Shown here in pieces: positions 43,460 through 56,411 of a stretch of 64,000 nucleotides of DNA (positions within the stretch are counted from its first letter, which is position 1; the number at the start of each line of letters is the position of its first letter). Both the position numbers and the translations under genes were made by a program. The stretch lies in assembly GCA_028023455.1 (NCBI GenBank), contig JAQFVV010006632.1:62001-126000 (forward strand), written 5' to 3'. This DNA is from Epiperipatus broadwayi. Its lineage: Eukaryota; Onychophora; Udeonychophora; Euonychophora; Peripatidae. The notes under the pieces are model-generated. The model had not been told where the DNA came from, ran no database searches, and saw nothing but the letters and a program-made list of their open reading frames with translations.

Positions 43460-44430
43460 CCATCATTACAAACCTTCAGACAAATATAATAATATTATAT
43501 TTGCAGGAATTAGCTATAATGCAATGCTAAACCAAAGTGAAAATTCAAACTTCAGTTCAGATAAATATTAATTAACAAACAGGTAATGCATTATGGGGAT
43601 AATTTAGTTAAGATGCCCTGCTACATTCATTTTATGACTGAACTTATAAGTTATACTTATAGATGAAAGAAGATGATTTTAGCATAATAATACAAAATAA
43701 TTTGCCCAAACTTACATTTATGAAGTAAAATGATATTCCTATAAATGCATTCATCTACACATAGGAATGATACAACACTGAATGTCCTGTGGGTTTATAC
43801 ACCACCATGAAGCAACATATATAATTAACCACCAGTGCAGGAATGAGTGTAAAAATACAGAAAATGGCAAATAATTAATCTGTGGATTAACCACTAGCAT
43901 TAACCACCAGCACAGACTAATGCCATTTAACATTATAAAGCATTATTAATATTTACTTCATATTTAAAGTGCAAAACCATCCTCCTCAGTTATTCTGACA
44001 ATTCAGAAAGACACCAGCAATTTAGCAGATGTGGATTCATACATAGTGAAAAGTGTTTCAATAATAAAGACAACTAATATATTGATTTATCTTGCTTAAA
44101 ATCTAAACATAGTAATAATGTAATACAAGTGACATGAGTATAGGAACAAAACTTTGGACTCATAAGACACTTCATGAGAGGTTGACACACACCATAAATT
44201 TATTAGTAAATATCAAGCTTTTCGACAGTGCTATTCCCTCAAATAAATATTTTATTCAATCCCATGAATTTAATTTAAATATAGTAAAAGTATAAATTAT
44301 GAACCTCACATATAAGTTCATATAACAATAAAATTAACATTAATTCATTCTTACTCAAATCTATAAATAAAAGTGTACAACATTTTTGGAATATTAAATA
44401 TTATCCATGGAATCAATATAAAATGTCTTA
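43460..44430. other. AT-rich stretch, no gene seen
   Basis: Contains a small cluster of ATTAACCACCAG-like phrases (43826-43915). No coding signal. Confidence 0.5.
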
Positions 44431-44431
44431 A

Positions 44432-44472
44432 ACAATAAATACACATTACTTTGTGTAATGTGTATTTATTGT
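44432..44472. repeat. Perfect 18-bp hairpin with AATAAA on both strands
   Basis: ACAATAAATACACATTAC (44432-44449), a TTTGT loop, then the exact reverse complement (44455-44472). AATAAA at 44435-44440 and its complement at 44464-44469 place a poly(A) signal on each strand. Confidence 0.85.
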
Positions 44473-44699
44473 ATCTTTTTGTTCTAGTTATGAGTACTTA
44501 TAAATTAATGAATTTTACTGGGCTCTATGAAGATGAGATAATTCCAAAAGCATGACACGTAGCGTTTAAATGAAAATGTTTTTCATAAGTTATTAAATTC
44601 TACATTGTATTTAGCATTGTTCCAAATTTATAATATCCAGGCTATATTAAATTATCTATCCACATTTAAATTTAGGAATAATAATCAGAACTAAATAAT

Positions 44700-45560
44700 T
44701 TAACCCTTTCACTGAAGATTTTAGCTATTGGCCCTCTACTTAAACTGATTCTTTTAGCTAGTGGCCCTCTACTTAAATCTGAGAACAATGTGATTGGTCT
44801 GTGTCATTTGCAATCAGTTCTTTTGTTAAAATATTAATCTAAAATACACAGAATTTTTTTAATTCAGCTTCTAAAAATTAAATAATTTTAGATTCAAATT
44901 GGTTAAATGTAATGAAAAAATAAAAATAATGTTAATAACTGTCAAAAAATATTAAAAAAATGTGTAAAAAATAGTTAGCAGTAAAACAAAAGAATTATAA
45001 CTCAACCAATGATTGTGCCGTTATTCAGATCAACAGCGGTCGAGTAATTCTCTTTTTATTTCCAGTTTGCTTATTTCTCTTGTAAAATTTAAAATTTTCC
45101 AAATCAAACTTTATATTTCCATAAAGTAACATCAAATCTTATTTATGAATGTAAAAAATTACAATAGATGTTATTATTTACTTCAATTACGAACGTACAC
45201 AGCTTCGTTGTCGTGTCTGAATCTTCATTTAGAAACACGCCTTAGGAATTTCCTGATTATGTTATGTAGCAATAATTATTTTTTGTTACGGATTATTTCT
45301 CCAAATGTATTTTTCTTCTAATATTTAAAATTTTCCGAGTCAAACTTTATATTTTGATAGAGAACTATATTTTATTATTTGTGAACATAAAAAATTGCAA
45401 TAAATGTAACTATTACAACAAAATCATTACGAATGTGTATAACATGAATTGTCTTTGTTAGTGTTGCTTGTTTGTGAATCTGTCATTTAGAAACACGCCT
45501 AGAAGATTTGGTAGTATCCAATCAGAGAACAAAGACAGAGGGGTGTAACAAGTCGGCTGT
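44700..45560. repeat. AT-rich repeat, possible copy 3, with internal duplication
   Basis: TTTTAGCTA(T/G)TGGCCCTCTA occurs twice (about 44721 and 44754). Later, 45070-45246 and 45293-45505 are diverged direct repeats (TTTAAAATTTTCC(A/G)A, TCAAACTTTATATTT, TTAGAAACACGCCT). A CCAATCAGAGAACAAAGAC segment near 45520 resembles 5450 and 35335. It may be related to the repeats at 4.9 and 34.6 kb. Confidence 0.35.
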
Positions 45561-45597
45561 CAAAATTATTGATTTTTTTGAAAAAGTATAACGCTAT

Positions 45598-45822
45598 ATG
45601 CGGATGTTTTTAGAACTAAAATTGAAAGCATTGAATTTCCTATCAAATAAGTCTAAAATGAAGAAATTGCGACCAAAATTGACCAAGAGATGGCGCATGC
45701 AACCATTAAACGCATCACATCGCGTCGCATACAGACAAAAATTTTTCAAAAGACGTGGCGTCTCCGTAACTAACATCGAAAAGGTTAATAAATCCACATT
45801 GGTGATAGAAATCAAAAAGTAG
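45598..45822 (+). CDS. Small highly basic protein, unassigned
   Basis: A 74-codon frame from ATG (45598) or an inner ATG (45658). It is rich in Lys and Arg (LRPKLTKRWRMQ, RQKFFKRRGV) and ends STLVIEIKK. GC content is higher than the flanks across the frame, with codons such as GCG, CGC and GTC. An AATAAA lies about 150 bases after the stop (45969-45974). The complementary strand is also open but has a less protein-like composition. There are no cysteines or known motif. The charge suggests nucleic-acid binding or a ribosomal-protein-like fragment, but no family can be named. It could be an intronless small gene, a retrocopy fragment or chance. Confidence 0.35.
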   Translation: MRMFLELKLKALNFLSNKSKMKKLRPKLTKRWRMQPLNASHRVAYRQKFFKRRGVSVTNIEKVNKSTLVIEIKK

Positions 45823-45829
45823 TTTTAGT

Positions 45830-47565
45830 TAATCATTTAAAGGCTGTTATTATTATTCAAGTAGTAAACAAATTAAATAGTAAATACATTACTGGAGTAT
45901 ACGTTCAGATAAGATAGTCAATTCTGTATTGTTTAACTGATATGCAGAAACATTAAAGTAGCGTTTCAATAAAATTTAACATTTAAATTTGATTTTAAAC
46001 CTCTTCTTTTTTAAAAAAAAAAATAAAGTTTTTATGTACGAAAAACATCTGCAATTAACCTTCTACTATTAATTCTACTTTTAAAGTTAAACATTCCGAC
46101 ATATTTCCAATGTAGAGATTGAGCAATTTATTAGTGAATTGATTCAATGGCTGTCAGACTTGAACAGACTTTTTAAATTCAGGAACTCCTACTATTATTA
46201 AATATCACAATTTTATATTTAAGTACATATGAGAATTTTTGGTTAATTGGTTTGCTTATCAATTATTTTTAATATTGCATAACATGTTTTGATTACATGT
46301 TATTCTTACACCATTTTTTCTTTTAATAATACTATGAACGCTCTCTTCCACTGAAACACACACGTGTATTTATTATATTTTTATCTAATGATTAAAAATT
46401 AGTTAAATAAATGGCTTTTGAATTAAATGAAAATAATTTCTAAGATTATTTTAAATAAATAAGAATTATTATTATTTTTAATCACATTGTACTAAACTTG
46501 ATGTGTGCTGTTGATTTCTTACAGGTTAAACATATTTGACATAAATCAGTGGATGGAAAAGAGCAATTTTAAATACATTAAAATAATACAGGCAATAAGT
46601 AAGGCAAAATATTACTTATTCTCACCAATAAATTATTTTGAATGCAAGTAAATAGTCTGTTCAAAATGCAAATCAAGGCAATCAAATCACCAAGAAGACA
46701 GATACATTTTTATATCTGTTCTATCAAACTTTATATTTTACACTAAAATATAAGGTTTCAATATATATATATTGTACCGAGACAAAGCGGGTACAGGTAT
46801 ATACGCACACACATGAGCAATGTAAACACTCTATATTTTTTTCTTCTTTCACTTTCAACTTATGATAAAAAAAATAAATGTAGTTTTCTTTCAATGCGTT
46901 ATAAAATACATTGTAAAATAAAATGTTAATATTTCTGATTAAATAGTTTAAGGCTTTCATATAATCTACTATAATAATATTCTCTAAAAAAATAAAATAT
47001 AAAGTATTACTAATATGCCATTTTAAATCTCAATAAGTGATTTCTACTTGTATATGCCGCGGGGGTAATTAAAAAGGGGTTTATTTTAAATTATAACTGT
47101 AATGAAAGTTAAAAGCTTATAGAAGTGATTTTGAGAAAGATTAAATGCTCGACTTTTAAACTAATGTAAGTTAAATTGTTCTCTTAAAACACGCACACAT
47201 GTATGCATAAAAGGTGTGAATAAGTATGAATTTTTTTAACTGAGATTGCAATGTGAGATTGCATAAACCTAAGATTGCCTCAAGCATATGGATTGAGTGG
47301 ACATTACGTAGGACACGGACCCCAATGACAACTCAAAGAATATTGAACTCTGGGTGGAGATTCGATCCTCAGATAATAACCAACCCATATAAATATGAAT
47401 CTAAATCTAAAAAAAAGAAGGCTTTTTACATTTTTTTTTTTGCTTTCGTGCTTATATTTATGCTTATGCTTATAGTTTTTTCCTAGATTTCTCCGGAAGC
47501 TACAACTAGAACTTTCTTTTTTTTGCTATCCGGTTTATCCAATATGATCGCTGTGAAATTAACAT
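45830..47565. other. AT-rich stretch with one weak frame
   Basis: A plus-strand 77-codon frame at 47253-47486 has a hydrophobic C-terminal segment (AFYIFFFAFVLIFMLMLIVF), preceded by charged residues. It has no supporting signal. A GGAGATTCGATCCTC stretch near 47357 is tRNA-T-arm-like. Confidence 0.4.
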
Positions 47566-47568
47566 TTA

Positions 47569-47622
47569 GAGCGTCGATCGTCATGATGGGCTAGGAAACC
47601 CTTCAGTGATTGATCGACGCTC
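47569..47622. repeat. GC-rich stem-loop (11-bp perfect stem)
   Basis: GAGCGTCGATC (47569-47579) pairs exactly with GATCGACGCTC (47612-47622). The interior can extend through TCA/TGA and a GGG/CCC inner pairing. The element sits in a locally GC-rich block (47500-47830) that also has a GGTTCGAACCC near 47793. A structured RNA or a palindromic transposon end are possible. Confidence 0.5.
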
Positions 47623-47829
47623 CGCCGCCAGAACATCTCCACAGCTATGAATGATCAACAACAGTACCGTCCGAACATAGTGCTCCAATCAGTCCAAGGA
47701 CGTTGTTCCGTTTAATATACATGAATCGTCCAAACATACTACGCTGAACTTATGTGAAATGAATAACCATGTATTATGGAAACATCATCTACCAGGTTCG
47801 AACCCTCACCAAATTAGAAGCAGCAGAAG

Positions 47830-50380
47830 ACTAAGCAAAAAATCCTAGGTAAACACTTTATTTTATAATGCTTTCATTCATTCTTTACGTAAACTTAAAA
47901 GGCAATCTCATAATTAATTAAATTCGACTTTCGTAAATCAAAATATAAAATGATCCGTAATTCCTCATATTTAAAACTTATTATTTTAATCTCAACTTTC
48001 GTAAATAAAAATATCAGATGCTACATAATTCCTCATATTTAAATCTTAGGACCTTTCCAGTTGTGAACCTTGATCCTAATTATTATTTTCTTTCGCAGAT
48101 AAACTATAACACACACCTAATTTCAAAATGTAAAAAAAAGAAAAAAATATATTTTATCATCCATGTTTATTATGCATAATATGTTCTTTTCTGTGCGAGT
48201 GCGAGAATGCACGTATGTGCGTGTAAATAAAGCTACTAATCAATGTTTCATTTTTTTTTATATTCAATAAATTTTTTTTTAATTTAAACAAGTCGAGCAT
48301 TCCTCAAATCATTTTCTATAATTAAATCTATTTTTTTTTTTTGAAATTATTATTAAAATTAGCATTTATTCATGCAATTAATTATTTTACTTTTAAATTT
48401 GTCTTTCTTATATTTTTTTTGTTTATTTCTTTTAAATTTCATTTATAAACATCGTGCCGTAAGTCACGATGTTTACTTATTATGTAGTTAAGATAGGTTT
48501 AAGAGTTGGGAGGGCCTATTATTAATAAATATAAGTAAATGTCAATAGAGCTAGTGTAAATAATTCTATTGGACTGTAGGATAAAGGGGGGATGATATTA
48601 TAAGCGTCTAATTGTTTATTCTAATGATGCCTCAACCGAACATTCGTATTAGTTGTAAATAACCAATGATCCCATCCAATGCTTGGACCGATCTGTTAAT
48701 CAACCGATCTTCTTATCCATTGGTTAATATTGTGTCATTTGCCAGAATAATAGTCTTGAAGGCAATTACATCGCGACCCTGAGTGACCCCTATTGGTCCA
48801 TGCTGGGAGTTCGAGCTTATGGGCAGGGATTAGACTTCAAAATCGTTTTGATATGACGTAAGGTGATGCGAGAAATTAAATTGTGAATCAAATCATCGTA
48901 TCTGGCGCCCTCTTGTGTTGATAATGAACAACTATTGATATAAGAAAAAATAAATAAATCTTTACGCTGTATCATGTTTGTTTTGGAGCTCACAATCCCT
49001 TTTATGAACGGTTTAATAGGGAGCCGGTGTACGGTAGAATATATATATATTGTAGCCCTTGGATTTGTCCAAGGCTCCATTTTTTTTAAGTTAGCTATGA
49101 AAGAGAAGGTTCCATCCAAATTTTCCTCATAATATATGTATTTTTTTTCTGTAATAAGAAAATTTTAGCCAAGACCGAGTTTGAACCCATATTTATAAGG
49201 AATTGCATATGTTTGACTAGTAAGCAATCTAAAAATTTATTGTTAATGTGTTTATAACCAGGGGATTATTTTATTTTAATTTATGGGTTAAATTGATATT
49301 AAGAAAATATTAGAAAAAGCAAGATTTACACATTTGTTGATAGGGAGATGTATGACTGTTGAAAAACTATATTAGATAGTGATGATGAGTGGTCATTATT
49401 TTATGCTAGGTTGGAAATAAATAATTCATGAAAGTAAATAAAAAAAATAATAATGGTAACAATATAGGTAGAATAGTTGTAATACATAAAGATTAAGGCA
49501 TTAAAAATCTAAATTTAAAGAAAAGTATATACCTGCGATGTGTGTGTGTATAATTTAATTGTAGATCTTAATGGTACAATTTGCAATTAATAATCATTTC
49601 TTACATGTTATAAAGTAATTTTAAATAAGAAATTAAAATCATTTTTAATGTTTAACATTAGCAGCTAAATTTAATTGAAAGTCTGAGTTTGAAACAGCTG
49701 TAATAGATATCTGGTTTCACTATTAAAAGGAAAAAGTAAGATTATTTTTGGTGTGAGTTCAAGTATTATATTACTCAGTTAATTATCATTCCTTAAAAGA
49801 TACAGATCTTGCCAAGGAATTTAAGTGGGCCATTAATTTAGACCATTAATGATGATTTGTCAGTCTGGTCTGTCAGAATGTCAAAAATTAATTGGCAATT
49901 AATTGTTAGATTGTAAAATTAATCGTGTCTGTTTGAAATGGAATTTGTGCCTGATTTTTCTGAAAGAGCAAAAGATTAAATTTAATTGAGAAGGGGGAAC
50001 ATATCAATTAATTATAAAGATAAAAAAACAGATGGACGTCTCTATAAAAGCTGGTATTTTTAAAAACTTGTGGGTAGCAGTTTTCCTTCATTGACTTAAA
50101 GAAAACTGTGTTATAAAATTGAAAATCATTTTTATTGAATTTTTTGTCTCTTCAGAATAATTTGGCTAAATCAAACATTGTCTTAATTAAAAGAAGACAA
50201 AGTATAGTGAGTAAATTTTAAGTGGGCACACACTTGGAACCTCCAGAAGTCAGCTATTCAACATATTTAAACCCCAGAAATTAAAATTTGAGTTTAATAT
50301 CGTTTATATATATGCAAATAGTAAAATTTAAAACTCAAAAGTTTGATGTATATGTAAGTCAATTTAAATATATAGAATAA
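47830..50380. other. AT-rich stretch, no gene supported
   Basis: A minus-strand 100-codon frame (48817-49119) lies in slightly richer DNA but shows no domain. A short hairpin (AGCCCTTGGA/TCCAAGGCT) lies at about 49053-49076. Confidence 0.45.
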
Positions 50381-50388
50381 AATTAAAA

Positions 50389-50661
50389 TTGGAAAAGGAC
50401 AATCAAAAACAGACTGATATTGTGAAAAAGTTAAATGAAGGTTGTTTAACTGAAACCTGCAGAAAATTACAAAATTTAAAGGTAATCTACCTAGAGTTGG
50501 AAATGAGGAACGCATTCAGCAAAATAAAAACTGTATATATGATAGCAAAGGAACCAAACTCTATCAAAAGAACCTTTTACTACAAGGACTTATATGCTAT
50601 TATAAACCGGTCAAGGAGAAAAAAAAAGGAGAAATCAGGAACCTGGAAAGACGCCTGCTAA
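50389..50661 (+). other. Unassigned charged open frame
   Basis: A roughly 90-codon frame without an initial ATG, Lys/Asn-rich, with FYYKDLYAIINRSRRKKKEK near the end. It could be a fragment of a retroelement polyprotein. There is no diagnostic motif. Confidence 0.2.
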
Positions 50662-50664
50662 AAG

Positions 50665-53600
50665 ACTTATATAACCCGTGCAAATCTTCGTTTTAACATA
50701 TATATATATATATATATAAAGAATTTCTTTCTTTGTAGTGTATTATGTATATCATCTACTTTAAAATTATAATTGTATTATTTTGGGGGTAGAAATTGAT
50801 TTCAGATGATTTTATATATGTTTATTGAAGTGCTTTTGCTATTATGGTCATTTTGGGGGTAGAACTGATATGTCTTATTTAAAATGTTTTACAAACAATT
50901 TTTTTTTCTCAATTTAAAAAAAAAAAGAAAACAATTAAGAGATATTATTAGCATCAGAAGTTATTATCAAATGCTTAGACTTATAAATGAATTGCTTGTC
51001 TATTGAGTATCATCATCATTTTTATTTTTATTTTTTATAAAAGTGCATGGAAATAGTTTTGAGAATTTTGTGCGCATTTCTTATTGCTTATTATTATTGT
51101 TATCATAAATTTAAGGCCAGAAACAAGCTGATTTATGCTTGGGAAATTTATGGGCTCATATTCCAGTACACTAATTTGCAAGAATATTAAGGTTATGAAA
51201 GTTTTACTTGTATAATTTGATGTTTTGACCTGTATGCGTGTGGATAGACAAAGATATCCACAAATTCAGTGAAGTTTAACTCACTAAGATATATGCTATA
51301 TTCATAAAGTATTTGAACCCAGTGGAAGAGTTTTCCCACTAGAGTATTCTCTACAGTGTAAGAAGGTTTCTTATTTTGATGGCCAGAAGTATTTGGTATA
51401 CCTATGTTTTTATATGACTAGCGATAAAAATCCTAGCATATCTCAACCTTAGTGAAAAGGTTCTCTCTTATTCGGGTCACTGCCTGCCTCATATTACTAT
51501 TTGATATTCCTTACGTGTGTATGAGAGGATAGCCATGATGAGAATTATTATAAGTATTGGATACCAGGTCGCAAACTCAATTTAATGACAGAATGAATGC
51601 AGATAATGTATGTGCGATTGGTGTATTTGAATATTGTTTTTGTAGATTTGATTTAGCATTCGAGCCAAAAATAATTAAGTTAATAACTGTTAAGGGTTAA
51701 ATAAAACTTACAAATGATTGGGCATGAGCAATGCATATATAAATTTATTTAATAAATATTTACATGGCCAGCTGAGAACTTCACTGGAAAGGTAATATTG
51801 TTAAAATATTATTATGTTATAGAACATGAACATATAGAGAGTGCACTATGATGATGTTTGATCTTAATGCCAATTTATTTGCAATGACTTAGTCTCACTA
51901 TTTTAAGATATTTCTGTTGTAAAGATTAGGGCAAAAGAATATTTAATCAGGATGATAGGATAAGATCAAGAAATTTGTGAGGGAATATTAACTTTAGATT
52001 TGTTAATTAAAATTATTAAATTTAATTAGGGCAGAAATCGATTATGTATTTTCTAAAATATATCAGTAATAAAAGAGAAAGCATTGTAAACGGGAAGAAA
52101 CTGGTATTTGCTATATTTAAGATAAAAAGAAAGTGTAGATATAATGTAATTTATATGTTTTTGTATTGATGTTGAATTATAGTTTGTCAGATAAAATTTG
52201 TTATTTGTTTTAAATAAAATTCGCGTGTGTCTCCATGTTTTTGTGGGTTATTATTATCTAGATATTTTCAATCCAATCATACATAAATATATTATTATGA
52301 ATATTTGAATTATCATATATGTAACTGATATTTAGTAGGGCTATTTAAAAGGTTAATTTTCAATGCTTAAAATTAGCAAATAATTCAATATTGCTGAAGT
52401 ATAAATCGCAATAGAGATAGTATTGAGTGATAGCGAGTGCAAAGGGTGGGCATAAAATCCTTTCTCCATCCATTGTATTCCAACCTCTCTAGACGCATTT
52501 TATTTTTATATAATTTTGTTATAATGTGACTATGTTTTATGATATGTTTATAAAGATTTTAATAAGCTTAGAATATTCCGAGCTTTAATGTAAATTGATT
52601 TTAAACTGCATTAAAGACAACCGAGATCACTTTGGAGGCGGTCATGAGAGGAGTGTTTATCACCAATAATATGTCGCAGCTTATTTGATTTCCACACCTA
52701 ATTATTCGAAAAACCCTGAGAAGAGATGATAATGAGAGGAAATGAGCTAGTAAAGGAAAATAAAAGGGTAAATTTTAATAGTTAAATAAATAATAGTGTA
52801 ATAGACATATGGATGTGAAATTGATGGGGAAGTGGATCAGGAAAGCTGGAGATGAATATAGAACTTTATAATTAGAATAAAATTTAATTGTAGCTTTAAT
52901 CATAGTGAATGGGGAATGCGCTGAGAATATCCTGGAATTCTTAACGATATTAATATTGTCAATTTTAATGCGTTCTCATTGTTCTCTAAATTGATTGTGT
53001 ATTAACCCATTCATGAAATATTATTACTAAGAGTATTGAATTGAGATTTAACCTTTATATTGTATTAGAGTTGCAATTTGGTGCCCTGGTAATTAAGCTT
53101 ATAGATGTTCTGTATCATCATCATCATCTCAGTAGGCCTCAGAAATAGTGTCAGCTGGAAATGATGAAGTATCCATCGATCCATCCTTAAAAGGTTGTAA
53201 TTGGAATGCAATTTATCTGCAAGTGTGTAAATGCCATATAGATTTGAATATAGTATAATCAATCCATAACTGGATGTGCGATCATTTAAATAAAATTCTC
53301 ATTGGTTAGAGTAAAGTTATAATTAGCTTAAACTATCCAATAATATATATGATATTTGTAAGCTCTCCCAATCATTTTAGTTGTATTTGAAATGCAATGC
53401 AAATGACCGATCGAGAGATTGCAAAATACGTTTTATATTAATTCAATAAGTTTTGATAAAATTGGCAAAATAAAGAATAACTTTACCGTTTGTTTGAATT
53501 GATTTTTATTTGGTTACAATTGGCTTGTAACGCGGTCGCACGAAGGAGATTATATTTAATTTATACGTATGAAAATTATTAGTCTATACATTGTACTTGA

Positions 53601-55480
53601 GAAATTATTGTATTAAATCTATACTTAGAAATTGTTTAATCTATATTTATTATACTATAATATATATAATTGATGCATTATATTTAATTGATACTAAGAA
53701 ATGCATCTGTCGTTAATTTATATTTAAGAAAATGTTCATCTTTAAAAACCAAGATTTAGATTAGTGTATATTTAACTAGAATAATACACTTAAATATATT
53801 TGGTTAGAAAATATTAATCTTAAATTTCATTGGTTAGAAATGGCTACAACATGGAAGCTTATTACACATCGATCCTCTAGCCAAAACTTATTTGTTTAAC
53901 AAAATCTATTCATTTAGTAAAAATATAACTTCGTGAGAAATTGCAATATAAATTGATTCATTTACCTATAAAACTCTTTTGAACTTTAATTGGTTAGAAT
54001 ATATATATTGAAACAGTAAGATTCGTATTCGAATCTTAACTTTCAACTTTTTCTGTCGTCTCTCACTGACTGGTCTATCCCGCCCAAATTTAAACTTTTT
54101 GGTATCGAATTGTGTGTGTAGCAATATTAAAAATTCATAAATATATGTAGAATTCAGCAAAAACACGCACACATTTTGATCTCAAATTAAAGGCAATAAA
54201 TAGGGATAAAATAATATAATTTAGATTTCTTTTAGTTATATAATTTTGTATAATTTTAATCATTTATTTTGGATTATAAAGTTCGTAATTATTGCTTTGT
54301 TTAAATTTCGTTTAATAATAATTCTAAAAAAATCTGATGTAATATTTAATTAAAAGTTAAAATAATCTTATGTTCCCTTTTTGTCTTTGAAATTTAAAAG
54401 CATCGGTCAGTGATAGATAATAGATTAATTAAAGAAAATTTTCCCAAAATGTAATTAGTAAATGTAAAATGTAAACAATAGAACGGCAGCTCTCTTTATA
54501 ATTAAAACCAACAAAATGCATTGATTATCCTCAGGGCAGATTAAGTAGAACCTAAAAATACCTTAACAAAAATGTGAAAGATCAAGATAAGAAAAGAGGT
54601 CATCTTAGACTTGCTGGAGACATTCACTTCAACTTTAGCTTTGCTCTCGATCACTGAGAGTCTCCAAAATATAAAAATAAATTGTTCCTGCCAAGGTATG
54701 ACCGAGTAAAAGCACCTAGATTATTCTCCATCAGGAGATGGCCTATCGGATGCCGAACTTTCCATTGCCCATCATAAATTCACCATGAAGATCTGCTGCC
54801 TGAAATAAATGAGAAAGCTGCTGTTGCTGTGAAAGTAAATGAAATATCTAAATACAAGAAAGAATTGCCACTCGTGAACTTTTTGCTGCTAAACTAATGG
54901 AATCAGAAAACTTCTTATAAAACAGGTACCTGTCTGTGTTCAAACTCTAGAGTACTCTAATAACATGCAATAGCTCTTCTTCATATTACTTATTTAAATT
55001 ATAAAATGTAAAAACTATCATTTGTATAACTAAAATTGAATAATTAATGTAATGTGTAAATGTCTCTAATAATCTAGCTTACCTCACTCTATCTTTCTTG
55101 GGTGCATATTTCTATAATCTACATTTTTATCTATAGTTATTATTTAATTATTGCATGCTCATAATTGTCTCAATTTTCAAAGTTTAAATCTATGATCGCT
55201 TAAAACAATGAATGCGTGTCAAATTTTCATTAATATTTACTTTCCTAAATAACTTAACTTTTATATAAATCGACACGCATTCAGTGCATCATTTATTGTA
55301 ATGCAGGGTCTACTACTTTGCAAATGGCTGGCATATTAGTTGTAATCATTCCCAGTTTAGATATGTTTTGTATATATTAAATCTTAATGAATAATTCCAT
55401 CAAATTACATTTCTTTGAGAGTCGCCAACGTTCTTTAGTAAATGTTGATAATGTAGGGCCGAGTCAGAAATCTATTTAAA
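50665..55480. other. Long AT-rich stretch, no supported gene
   Basis: Only short AT-driven frames. A richer patch at 54600-54950 gives broken protein-like phrases on the plus strand (for example FFAAKLMESENF), possibly an old transposase or pseudogene, but it is interrupted and unrecognised. Confidence 0.4.
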
Positions 55481-55485
55481 TCTCA

Positions 55486-55830
55486 TCATAATCGTTTATA
55501 CAGTATACATGTGTTATGTTTTAGAGATGCGATGACCCATTCTGCCGTGAAATTTCTGGATTTTTCAGGGTTGAAATTAACCCCAGTCGTCCTACACAAG
55601 TGGGCATAATGGGTGCTCCCGTAGAACTTGACAAAGTCACGCAGCCAGCCGGCAAACTGTGACATGGACCGCTTGTCCCTGGTTATGCTTATGTGACACC
55701 TTACTTCGTTGGGCCGATGGCAGAGACCAGCCCGACATTCTTATAAACCCATTCGCGGCATTGCAGTTTCGATATACTGCCATTCCATATCGCCTTTCTA
55801 AAGCATACCACATGTTCCTTTACTTAATTT
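55486..55830 (-). CDS. Coding-like GC-rich patch, possible exon or gene fragment
   Basis: The block is strikingly GC-rich compared with the surroundings. On the minus strand a 59-codon ATG frame (55665 to 55486) begins MSQFAGWLRDFVKFYG and continues with TTGVNFNPEKSRNFTAEWV. The same frame is open upstream to a stop near 55745 without an ATG. The two other minus frames are also open for about 40-50 codons upstream. Residue composition is protein-like (W, C, R, balanced aliphatics). I recognise no family. A piece of a host exon, a captured gene or a degraded mobile-element protein with a frameshift near 55650 are all possible. A plus-strand frame overlaps but turns into hydrophobic low-complexity residues. 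Confidence 0.3.
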
Positions 55831-56050
55831 TATTATTCTATATATCACTCCACCTCTGCATTATCTTCGTAATTCACTCTCAAATAAATGTTTGCCCTTA
55901 GTCATAAAATAAATATTTTAATTAAATAAATATATGTCCACCGCTACTCTTAAATCTTACTTTAAACTCTTGCATTGCAAAGGTATAAATTCCCCAAGGC
56001 ATGCATTAGAAATACTTACTTGAGAATTTTAGGTAGCTAGATTATGCCTT

Positions 56051-56293
56051 CAAATAAATAAATTTCTTTTGTAAACATTACAGTATCGGAAATACCATTA
56101 CTGAGGTCCTCAAGATAAAATAAGGTTGAAACAAATAAATGTATTCCTTTTGTAAACATTACAGTATCGGAAATACCACTACTGAAGTCCTCAATATAAA
56201 ATAATGTATAAATAAATAAATGTATTCTTTAAAATATAATAGTATTGCAAATCCTGCTAATGAAGCTTTGAATCCATAAAATATTATTAGTAA
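56051..56293. repeat. Three 81-bp tandem repeat units
   Basis: CAAATAAAT...TGTAAACATTACAGTATCGG recurs at 56051 and 56132, with a diverged third unit from about 56213. The first two differ at only a few positions. The repeat lies just downstream, in minus-strand sense, of the candidate exon at 56412. Confidence 0.85.
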
Positions 56294-56411
56294 ATGATTT
56301 TCTTATTAAAATGTGTGAATAAATAATTTTAAACTATATGTCTGCAGTTACGTTTCATTTATTCGATACCCATTCTATATAATATTTCCTCGATTATGTA
56401 AATATGAATGT

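Noticed and set aside
49053-49076. CCTTGGA hairpin as a transcription terminator
   Set aside because: A bacterial-type terminator has no meaning here, and no gene ends next to it.
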